Origin: JBBPYC01 sp038200275
GTDB taxonomy: Bacteria; Pseudomonadota; Gammaproteobacteria; Burkholderiales; Burkholderiaceae_C
Assembly (NCBI GenBank): GCA_038200275.1
Contig: JBBPYC010000059.1
Span: 62,001-126,000, forward strand
Direction of reading: 5' to 3'
Length of the DNA stretch: 64,000 nt
Below, piece by piece: positions 17,788 to 25,053 of this stretch. A program made the translations under genes and the position numbers. The first letter of the stretch is position 1. Each line of letters opens with the position of its first letter. The notes beneath the pieces are model-generated. The model was not told the origin of the DNA and ran no database searches. It saw only the letters and a list, made by a program, of their open reading frames with translations.

Positions 17788-19229
17788 GGCGTGTCGGCTG
17801 AAGTGTCTGGGCTGGCTCCCATCAGTTGTGCGGTGAATGCGGTTTCATCTTCCAGGCAGCGCAGATCGAGCAGCAATGTGCCGTCCGAGATGCGGCCGAT
17901 CACCGGCTGCGGCAAGGCGCGCAGGTCAGCTGCCAGCGCATCCAGTGCGCGGCCCGATTGGCGCTTGGTAACACCAGCCGGTGTCAGCCGCAGCGCATGG
18001 CTGGGCAGCAGATCGACCGGCATCGCGCCGCTGCCGATCTGGCTTTGCACCGGATGCGTGTCGACATCGGCACGCGTGCCGGCCCAGGCGGCCAATGCTG
18101 CCTGCAGCCGCCGTGCCAGCGCTTCGATCTCAACGGCGGAGCGGGTCAACAGCCGCAGCGCAGGCAGGGTTTGGGCAAGCCGGTCGGGGTCATTGTGCAG
18201 TTGCAGCACCGCGCCGAGTGCTGCCAATGTCAGCTTGTCACAGCGCAGCGCACGCTTGAGCGGGTCTTTCTTCAGCCGCGCAATCAGATCAGCACGGCCA
18301 ACGATGATCCCGGCCTGCGGGCCACCGAGCAGCTTGTCACCACTGAAGGTGACCAGGTCCGCGCCGGCGGCCAGTGCAACGGCGGGCAGCGGCTCACGCG
18401 GCAAGCCGTGGGTGCCCAGGTCAACCAGCGCGCCGCTGCCCAGGTCGATCACGAACGGCAGGCCTTTGTCGCGGCACAGCGCCGCGAGCTCACGTTCCGA
18501 TGCCGCAGCGGTGAATCCTTCGATCTGGTAGTTGCTGGTGTGGACCTTGAGCACCAACGCAGTCCGCGGGCCGATGGCGTCCGCGAAATCGTGCAGGTGC
18601 GTGCGGTTCGTGGTGCCGACTTCGACCAGCCGGCAACCGGCGGCCTGCATGAGTTCGGGTAACCGGAATGCGCCGCCGATCTCGACCAGTTCACCGCGGG
18701 AGACGATCACTTCGCGCCGCCGTGCCAGCGCACCGAGCACGAGCAGCAGCGCTGCCGCGTTGTTGTTCACGACGGTGGCGGCTGCAGCGCCAGTCAGCTG
18801 CTGCAGCAACGCTTCGACGTGGTCATCACGATCGCCGCGGCGGCCAGTGGCCAAATCGAATTCGAGATTGGTGGCGCCGCGGGCGACCTGCCCAATTGCA
18901 TCGAGTGCCTGCGGCGGCAGTGGCGCGCGGCCGAGGTTGGTATGGAGCACGGTGCCGGTCAGGTTGAAGACCGCGCGCATCGAAGGTTGCGCCATGTGGT
19001 GCAGCCGTGCTTCGACGGCTGAAAGAAACGAATCGTCGTCAGCCGCCGCGCTGTGTGCGTCGGCTCTGGGTGCTGCATCGACTGTTATGGATGCACGCTG
19101 CTGTGCCAGTTCAGCGCGCACTGCCTCCAGCACCATCGACCGACCATCGCGCACCACCAGTGCGGCAATGGCCGGCCTGCCGAGCACCTTGTCGACACTC
19201 GGCAAGCATGCCGCTGAACCATCGCTCAT
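17784..19229 (-). CDS. selA: L-seryl-tRNA(Sec) selenium transferase SelA
   Basis: SelA is the pyridoxal-phosphate enzyme that converts Ser-tRNA(Sec) to Sec-tRNA(Sec) using selenophosphate. The 481-residue protein shows FNLTGTVLHTNLGRAPLP near residues 88-105, NNNAAALLLVLGAL at about 155, and the cofactor lysine K299 in VTFSGDKLLGGPQAG. The start at 19229 lies 39 bases after the end of the selenoprotein gene on the same strand. selD, which makes the selenium donor, is not in the window and must lie elsewhere. Confidence 0.95.
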   Translation of the reverse strand: MSDGSAACLPSVDKVLGRPAIAALVVRDGRSMVLEAVRAELAQQRASITVDAAPRADAHSAAADDDSFLSAVEARLHHMAQPSMRAVFNLTGTVLHTNLGRAPLPPQALDAIGQVARGATNLEFDLATGRRGDRDDHVEALLQQLTGAAAATVVNNNAAALLLVLGALARRREVIVSRGELVEIGGAFRLPELMQAAGCRLVEVGTTNRTHLHDFADAIGPRTALVLKVHTSNYQIEGFTAAASERELAALCRDKGLPFVIDLGSGALVDLGTHGLPREPLPAVALAAGADLVTFSGDKLLGGPQAGIIVGRADLIARLKKDPLKRALRCDKLTLAALGAVLQLHNDPDRLAQTLPALRLLTRSAVEIEALARRLQAALAAWAGTRADVDTHPVQSQIGSGAMPVDLLPSHALRLTPAGVTKRQSGRALDALAADLRALPQPVIGRISDGTLLLDLRCLEDETAFTAQLMGASPDTSADTP

Positions 19230-19268
19230 GGCTGGCTGGCGCAGCTGGCCAGTTGAGCGCGCGCTGCG

Positions 19269-19805
19269 TCAAGCTGCGCTGATGCGCCGCAAGATCTCCG
19301 GCAATGCGGCGTCGGCCAACGCACGCAATTCATCGTCCGTCCGGTCCTGGATCGGATGCGCGACGAACACCATCGCCGGGTCGAACCCGAGCGATTTCGA
19401 CTGCAGTGCTGCTGCCTGCACGAATTCGGTCGATGCAACGCCGACCCCTGCCACGCCACGACTCTCAAGTTCCGCGATGTCATGCATACAGCACGACGTG
19501 CAGGACCCTCAGTCGGCCAGGCCTTCGACCACGACACCACATTCGGCCGCGATCTGCTGGCTCAAAGCCGTTGGCGCCGGGCGCGTGAATGTCGGTTTTC
19601 GGTAGCGTTTGACTTCGATGCCCTGGCCGGTGAGCTGTTCGGCGATGCGGTCGAGGAACACGTTGCCGCGCGACTTGGAAATGTCGAGGATGCCGACTGT
19701 GACGTCTTTCAACGAGGCGGGCCGCGTCGCCGTGGCACGTGCTGCTGCGCTGCGTTCGGACGTTGGGTCCAGCAACACTATGGGTTCGATGGGATTCATG
19801 TTCAT
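19269..19805 (-). CDS. UGSC-motif selenoprotein with in-frame UGA (Sec99)
   Basis: The frame runs from ATG at 19805, reads through TGA at 19509-19511 and stops at 19269, giving 178 residues with selenocysteine at position 99. The motif around it is GLAD-U-GSCTSCC, so Sec99, C102, C105 and C106 are candidate redox residues. Sequence on both sides of the TGA is protein-like: VTVGILDISKSRGNVFLDRI before, and GVASTEFVQAAALQSKSLGF after. The start overlaps the stop of the upstream thioredoxin-domain gene (ATGA). I recall UGSC as the name of a (seleno)protein family; its reaction is not known to me. selA, selB and selC lie directly downstream. A decayed gene is the alternative, but the sel context makes it unlikely. 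Confidence 0.87.
19479..19511 (-). promoter_or_regulatory. Candidate SECIS hairpin after the UGA codon
   Basis: Counting bases after the TGA, positions 3-10 (GTCCTGCA) can pair with 23-30 (TGCATGAC), with one C/T mismatch, around a 12-base loop containing GTCGTGC. A bacterial SECIS is expected just downstream of the Sec codon inside the coding sequence, so position and size fit. The folding was done by eye. Confidence 0.5.
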
Positions 19806-21244
19806 GCTTCGTTGATCTCCTTGGTGACAGGGGTCGAGCCGGTCGGGCCCGATGCGGCCCAGCCTGCGATGACTGCAGAAAACAATCCAGCGTTTCCGCC
19901 CGCGCGCACGATCAACAGGCCGCCGGGCCGGAACTTGGGCACCTGCTTGCCGGCCATCGCAGCCGGCAGTCCTTCGGCAATGCCATCGACGCCTGCGATC
20001 ATCGCATCGGCCGGGGTCAGCAGCAACCGCTCGAGTTCTTCGCGCAGCCTCGTCTTCGACCAGCCCGCCTGGGTGAACACGCGGCAATGCTCGGGCGACA
20101 CCACAAGCAGCGCGTCGCCCGCCATCGCAAGTTTCGGGTGGTCGACCGCACGCAGGCACATGGCGAAGCTCTTGGCCAACGATTCCGGCGTGCGCGACTT
20201 CTGATCGACGACGCCCTGCACGCCTTCACCGGCGAACAAGGTGACGGTGGAAGCGCCGCGTTTGAATCCGCGCTCCATCGACAACGTCTCCCACTCGTCG
20301 AATTCATTTTCGGCAAAACAGAAGCTGTATTTGCCTGGCGTGCCGAGCGTGGAGCGATCGAGCTCACCCGGCCGCCCGCCGCCGACATTGCGCACCACCA
20401 GCTGCAGGGCGCGGCCGATCGTTGCGTTGGCGCGGTGGCCCTGGCCCAATGCATTCATGCCCGCGTTCAGGCCGATCCTTGGCGCAACGGCACCGTTCAC
20501 GATCACGACGGGACCAGCGAACATCGTCGTGCACAGCACGCCGTGCATGCCGAATTCATCGATCAGCGCGGCCTCGACTGCGGCCAGCACGACGGGCAGA
20601 TACTCAGGCTTGCAACCGGCCATCACCGCGTTCACCGCGACCTTTTCCACGCTGCAGGGCGCCAGGTCTGGCGGCATCAGGCCAATCACTTCATCTGGCC
20701 GCCGGGTGGTGCCTTGCCGCAGCATGCGCAGGACCCGTTCCGGCGTTGGTGGCACGACCGGCAGGCCGTCGCTCCAGCCGCGTTCGTAGCAGGCTTCGAT
20801 CGGGTCTTCGATGTCACCGATTTCAATATGCCGTGCCTGCAGGCCGTGGTCGCCAAAGCGCAACTCGAGCTTTTCTGGCATGCCGGGATCGAGCGTTTTC
20901 GATGCGCAGCCGGGGCGCAGTTCGGGCAGCTTGGCGCCCAGATCGGGCAAGCCCGTGATGCGCTGCCAGTCGCCGCGATGCCAGCCGTAGGTGCGTTCGA
21001 CTTCGCGGCCGTCCTGCATGCGAATCAACGTGGGCACGAACTCGACTTGCAGGCGGTAGGAGCGTTCCAGCGTGTCGTCACGCAACACGCCCGAGATGCC
21101 GACCGCATAGTCCTCGTCGCCTTGCACGATCACCGCAAGCGGCTGGCCGGCTTCGTCGAGCTCGCGCAGCAATGGCTCGACCAATACGCAGGTCGGGCAG
21201 TCGCGTTTGGCGATCACGATCAGGCCATCGGTCAAAGAGTTCAT
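19802..21244 (-). CDS. Thioredoxin-like domain protein coupled to the UGSC selenoprotein
   Basis: The 480-residue protein begins with a thioredoxin-like domain: GLIVIAKRDCPTCVLVEPLL, with a CPTC motif at C16-C19, followed by VQGDEDYAVGISG and LQVEFVPTLIRM, where the cis-proline loop is expected. From about residue 155 comes a long region I cannot name. It includes RGWSDGLPVVPPTPERV, the cysteines of APCSVEKVAVNAVMAGCKPEY, and a glycine-rich end (VPKFRPGGLLIVRAGGNAGLF). No signal peptide or membrane helix is evident. The stop overlaps the selenoprotein start by four bases, so the two proteins are made in step and probably work together, perhaps with this CPTC pair reducing the Sec centre. The ATG at 21244 has no strong ribosome-binding site; the frame extends 39 codons further. 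Confidence 0.75.
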   Translation of the reverse strand: MNSLTDGLIVIAKRDCPTCVLVEPLLRELDEAGQPLAVIVQGDEDYAVGISGVLRDDTLERSYRLQVEFVPTLIRMQDGREVERTYGWHRGDWQRITGLPDLGAKLPELRPGCASKTLDPGMPEKLELRFGDHGLQARHIEIGDIEDPIEACYERGWSDGLPVVPPTPERVLRMLRQGTTRRPDEVIGLMPPDLAPCSVEKVAVNAVMAGCKPEYLPVVLAAVEAALIDEFGMHGVLCTTMFAGPVVIVNGAVAPRIGLNAGMNALGQGHRANATIGRALQLVVRNVGGGRPGELDRSTLGTPGKYSFCFAENEFDEWETLSMERGFKRGASTVTLFAGEGVQGVVDQKSRTPESLAKSFAMCLRAVDHPKLAMAGDALLVVSPEHCRVFTQAGWSKTRLREELERLLLTPADAMIAGVDGIAEGLPAAMAGKQVPKFRPGGLLIVRAGGNAGLFSAVIAGWAASGPTGSTPVTKEINEA

Positions 21245-21390
21245 CGATTGACAGGTTGAGTCGGTCTGCGGGCGGTACGTGGCAGCTTGCACGCGCTCTG
21301 CTGGTGGCGCTGTCCGCTGCGGGACATCCGGGGTTGCGTCATCGAACCCACGATACTCCATTCACCAACAACGGAATCAGGGAGACCCGC

Positions 21391-22014
21391 ATGATCATCG
21401 TCCACCACCTGAACGACTCGCGTTCGCAACGCGTGTTGTGGCTGCTTGAAGAACTCGAGTTGCCTTATGAGATTCGCCAATATCAGCGCGACGAGAAAAC
21501 CCGATTGGCACCGCCGGAACTGAAGGCAGTGCATCCGCTGGGCAAGTCGCCGGTGCTCGAAGACGACGGCCGCATCGTGATCGAGTCCGGGGCGATCGTC
21601 GACTATCTGATCCGCCGACATGGCAATGGGCGCCTTGAGCCGAAGCGCGGTACGGACGAGTTCGAGGCTTACAACCAATGGCTGCATTACGCTGAAGGCT
21701 CGGCCATGCTGCCGCTGATGCTGCGTCTCTACGTCGGTCGGCTTGGCGAGGAAGCTGGTGCGCCGCTGAAGCCGCGCATCGACAGCGAGATTGCCAACCA
21801 CCTGGGCTACGTTGATCAAGCGTTGAAAGGCCGTGAATGGCTGGTCGGCAACGAGCTGACTGGCGCCGACATCCAGATGAGCTTCGTCGGCGAAGCCGCA
21901 CGCGGCGCCCGAGCGGAGTATCCGAACATGAATACGTGGGTACAGCGTTTTCAAGCACGGCCGGCATACCAACGTGCGTTGAAGCGCGGCGGACCCTACG
22001 CGTTTGCGGCTTGA
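21391..22014 (+). CDS. Glutathione S-transferase
   Basis: The 207-residue protein has an N-terminal thioredoxin-like glutathione-binding domain (MIIVHHLNDSRSQRVLWLLEEL, LGKSPVLEDDG, then IVIESGAIVDYLI) and a helical C-terminal domain (LVGNELTGADIQMSF). Ser or Asn in HLNDSRSQRV is the likely activator of the glutathione thiol. CAGGGAGA upstream of the ATG at 21391 sets the start. It is transcribed away from the selenium island across a 146-base gap. Its substrate cannot be predicted. Confidence 0.9.
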   Translation: MIIVHHLNDSRSQRVLWLLEELELPYEIRQYQRDEKTRLAPPELKAVHPLGKSPVLEDDGRIVIESGAIVDYLIRRHGNGRLEPKRGTDEFEAYNQWLHYAEGSAMLPLMLRLYVGRLGEEAGAPLKPRIDSEIANHLGYVDQALKGREWLVGNELTGADIQMSFVGEAARGARAEYPNMNTWVQRFQARPAYQRALKRGGPYAFAA

Positions 22015-22171
22015 CCGAAGTCAAACCCATCAAAGCGCATTGCAGGCATAGTGGATGTCCTGCCTGCAACGATCGGACCGAGTGAGTCGGCAAATCATTG
22101 TGTCGGGGGTTCGAGTTGGGTCGGCCATGGGGTTGGCCAGTTCAATCATTTTTTCAACCAAAGAGGTTTTT

Positions 22172-22486
22172 ATGAGCAGCACAAGACGCGTTTTCCTCTC
22201 CACCGCAGCGATTGCGGGTTGCGCCACCATTTGCGGCACGGCGTTCGCAGCCACCGGTGGCCCGATGCTCGATGAGAGCGACCCGCAGGCCAAGGCGCTC
22301 GGCTACGTGGCCGATGCAAGCAAGGCCGATACAGCGAAGTTTCCGAAGTACGAAAAAGGCCAGCACTGCGCGAGCTGCGCGTTGTACCAAGGCAAGGAGA
22401 GCGACCCGGCCGCGCCCTGTGCGCTGTTCGCCGGCAAGCAGGTGGCAGGACCCGGCTGGTGCAGCGCCTGGTCGAAAAAGGCATGA
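22172..22486 (+). CDS. High-potential iron-sulfur protein (HiPIP), Tat-exported
   Basis: HiPIPs are small periplasmic electron carriers with one [4Fe-4S] cluster. The 104-residue precursor starts MSSTRRVFLSTAAIAG, a twin-arginine signal, because HiPIP is exported with its cluster in place. The cluster ligands are C66, C69, C83 and C97, with the typical CASCALYQG and GPGWCSAW segments. AAGAGG lies five bases upstream of the ATG at 22172. The longer frame from 22055 would put extra sequence before the Tat signal and is rejected. Confidence 0.93.
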   Translation: MSSTRRVFLSTAAIAGCATICGTAFAATGGPMLDESDPQAKALGYVADASKADTAKFPKYEKGQHCASCALYQGKESDPAAPCALFAGKQVAGPGWCSAWSKKA

Positions 22487-22567
22487 TGCAAAAAGCGTGA
22501 GTCTGTCGGAGTCTCAGGCCACTGCAGCCAACGCAGGGGCCACCGACGCAAGGCCCGAGATCGGTCG

Positions 22568-22738
22568 ATGAAACCAAAAGACGCGACCTTCAAGGGCAAC
22601 AAGCAGTCGTTGCCCACCAAGGTCTGCGTGCAGTGCGGCCGTCCGATGACTTGGCGCAAGCGGTGGGCAGCGAACTGGGATGAGGTCAAGTACTGCTCGG
22701 ACGCGTGCCGGGCCAAGCGATCGGAAGCAAAAGCTTGA
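22568..22738 (+). CDS. DUF2256-type small zinc-ribbon protein
   Basis: This 56-residue gene encodes MKPKDATFKGNK followed by VCVQCGRPMTWRKRW, a tryptophan-rich turn, and EVKYCSDACRAKR. Four cysteines (C20, C23, C43, C47) form a likely zinc site, and the W/K/R-rich middle is characteristic of the DUF2256 family. The role is unknown; nucleic-acid binding is possible from the charge. It lies 81 bases after the HiPIP gene on the same strand. Confidence 0.8.
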   Translation: MKPKDATFKGNKQSLPTKVCVQCGRPMTWRKRWAANWDEVKYCSDACRAKRSEAKA

Positions 22739-22921
22739 TCGAAGGGCAACGGGTCTTGCCTTCCGGTTGCCCCGGTGATTGCAGTGAGGATGAACGGCCG
22801 GTGGATGCATCAGGAGTGAAGCACCACCGACCGAATGCAAAGCACCAGTTGCTTGGCCGGGCGTGCCTGGGCTGCGAATAGACGCGCCCGCTCTTGGCCG
22901 ACACTGCTACGCTGATGCGCC

Positions 22922-25015
22922 ATGAGCAAGACCACCGCTTCCACCATCTCGACCGATGACGCCCGCCACGACGCACGCGCGGTCGGCTCCCGCGCGCCTT
23001 ACGTTCCGCAGATTCGCCGCTATCAAGACTGGCTGGCCGGGCAGCGTGGGCTGAACTTCGACAGCTACGACGCGCTGTGGCAGTGGTCCGTGACGGACCC
23101 GGGTGCGTTCTGGCACAGCATCTGGGATTACTTCGATCTGCAGTCGCCGCTGCCCGTCAGCGTGGCGCTGGCCGATGCGCGCATGCCGGGCGCCAGCTGG
23201 TTTCCCGGCGTGCGGCTCAACTACGCACAGCGCGTGTTTCAGCATGTGGCGCCCGCGCATGCAGCCGGGTTGCCAGCGGTGGTCAGTCGCAACGAGCGCG
23301 GGTTGCACCGCGAGTTGTCCTGGCCTGAGTTGCGCGGCCAGGTCGCGTCCCTGGCGCTGCATCTGCGCGCACAGGGTGTGCAGCCCGGCGACCGCGTGGT
23401 GGCGTATCTGCCGAATGTGCCGGAGACGATGATCGCGCTTTTGGCCTGTGCCAGCATCGGCGCGGTCTGGAGCGTTTGTGCGCCGGACATGGGCACGAAC
23501 GCGGTGCTCGACCGCTTTGCGCAGATTGAGCCGAAGGTGCTGATCGGCTGCGACGGCGCGCATTACAACGGGCGCGATCTCGACCGGACCGCCGTATTGG
23601 CTGAGTTGCGCGCCAAGCTGCCCACGCTCGAACATGCGATCCTGGTGGGCAACCTCGACGTTACCAAAAAAATAGCTGGATGGGCAGACTTCGCGGGCGC
23701 CTGTAGCCGAAATGATGCAGAAACCGAGCGGTTCGAGCCGTTGCCCGTGCCGTTCGACCATCCGATCTGGATCGTCTATTCCAGCGGCACCACTGGCTTG
23801 CCGAAGGCGATCGTGCATGGGCACGGCGGCACCGTGCTGGTCGGCTTGGCGCAGGGCGCGCTGCAGCAGGACATCGGCTGCAGCTACGACGAAAACTCGT
23901 TCGGCGAGCGCTATCACTGGTACAGCTCCACGGGCTGGATCATGTGGAACAGCCAGATTTCGGGGCTGCTCGCAGGCGCCACCTGCTGCATCTTCGATGG
24001 CAACCCGGCCGCGCGCAGAGCGGGCGCGGATCAGCCCGACTGGACGACGCTGTGGCGCTTTGCAGCCGAGACCGGTGTGACGTGGTTCGGCGCCGGTGCG
24101 GCGTTCTATGCGAACTGCATGAAGGCCGGCGTGGACTTGAGCGCTTGTGGCGATCTGACCCGGGTGCGTGCGCTGGGCAGCACCGGTTCGCCGCTTGCGC
24201 CCGACGTGCAACGTTGGGGCACCCGGCAGTTCGCACGAATCGGCACGCCGGAGATCTGGTGGTGCAACATCTCGGGCGGTACCGACTTCATCGCCGCCGT
24301 TGCGACGGGCAACCCGGAGCTGCCGCAAGTCGTCGGTCAGATGCAATGCCGCGGCCTGGGCTGCGCGTTGGAAGCGTGGAACGAGCAGGGTGCGCCCGTG
24401 GTGGATGAGGTGGGTGAGCTGGTGCTGACGCAACCCTTGCCGTCGATGCCGCTGCGCTTCTGGGGCGATGCGGACAACGCGCGTTATCTGTCGAGCTACT
24501 TCGACATGTACCCCGGCGTCTGGCGGCACGGCGACTGGGTCAAGGTGGGTGCCGACGGCGGCTGCACGATCTACGGCCGCAGCGACGCGACGATCAACCG
24601 GCATGGTCTGCGCATGGGCACGAGCGAGCTGTACTCGGCGATCGAGGCACTGCCCGAAGTGCTCGACTCGATGGTGGTCGATCTCGAATATCTGGGCCGC
24701 GAAAGCTACATGCCGCTGTTCGTGGTGCTGCGCGAAGGCTTGACGCTCGATGCGTTGCTCCTGGCCCGTATCCACGGCGCGGTTCGCGATGCGTTGTCGC
24801 CGCGCTTTTTGCCGGATGAGACGTTTCAGGTGGCCGAGATCCCGCGCACCATCTCCGGCAAGAAGCAGGAGCTGCCGATCAAGAAGTTGCTGCTCGGCCA
24901 GCCGATCGAGAAGGTCGTGAACCGGGAGGCGATGGCGAACCCGGCTTGTCTGGATTGGTACGTCGCGTTTGCGGATCGGCACCTGAAGAAAACCGCCGTC
25001 AAGCCCACTGCCTGA
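22922..25015 (+). CDS. aacS: Acetoacetyl-CoA synthetase (acetoacetate-CoA ligase)
   Basis: This enzyme activates acetoacetate with ATP and CoA, feeding ketone bodies into acetyl-CoA or polyester synthesis. The 697-residue protein has the N-terminal acetyl-CoA-synthetase-like cap (FDSYDALWQWSV, GASWFPGVRLNYAQ). The AMP-binding P-loop VYSSGTTGLPKAIVHGHGG is near residue 285, followed by YHWYSSTGWIMWNSQISGLL and the hinge GRSDATINRHGLRMG. Close to the end is RTISGKKQELPIKKLL, whose lysine is the usual acetylation-controlled catalytic residue. A long open frame on the opposite strand is an artefact of codon bias. Confidence 0.92.
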   Translation: MSKTTASTISTDDARHDARAVGSRAPYVPQIRRYQDWLAGQRGLNFDSYDALWQWSVTDPGAFWHSIWDYFDLQSPLPVSVALADARMPGASWFPGVRLNYAQRVFQHVAPAHAAGLPAVVSRNERGLHRELSWPELRGQVASLALHLRAQGVQPGDRVVAYLPNVPETMIALLACASIGAVWSVCAPDMGTNAVLDRFAQIEPKVLIGCDGAHYNGRDLDRTAVLAELRAKLPTLEHAILVGNLDVTKKIAGWADFAGACSRNDAETERFEPLPVPFDHPIWIVYSSGTTGLPKAIVHGHGGTVLVGLAQGALQQDIGCSYDENSFGERYHWYSSTGWIMWNSQISGLLAGATCCIFDGNPAARRAGADQPDWTTLWRFAAETGVTWFGAGAAFYANCMKAGVDLSACGDLTRVRALGSTGSPLAPDVQRWGTRQFARIGTPEIWWCNISGGTDFIAAVATGNPELPQVVGQMQCRGLGCALEAWNEQGAPVVDEVGELVLTQPLPSMPLRFWGDADNARYLSSYFDMYPGVWRHGDWVKVGADGGCTIYGRSDATINRHGLRMGTSELYSAIEALPEVLDSMVVDLEYLGRESYMPLFVVLREGLTLDALLLARIHGAVRDALSPRFLPDETFQVAEIPRTISGKKQELPIKKLLLGQPIEKVVNREAMANPACLDWYVAFADRHLKKTAVKPTA

Positions 25016-25053
25016 GCGCTCGGCTCGAATAGCTACTAAGTTAATAGCTAACA

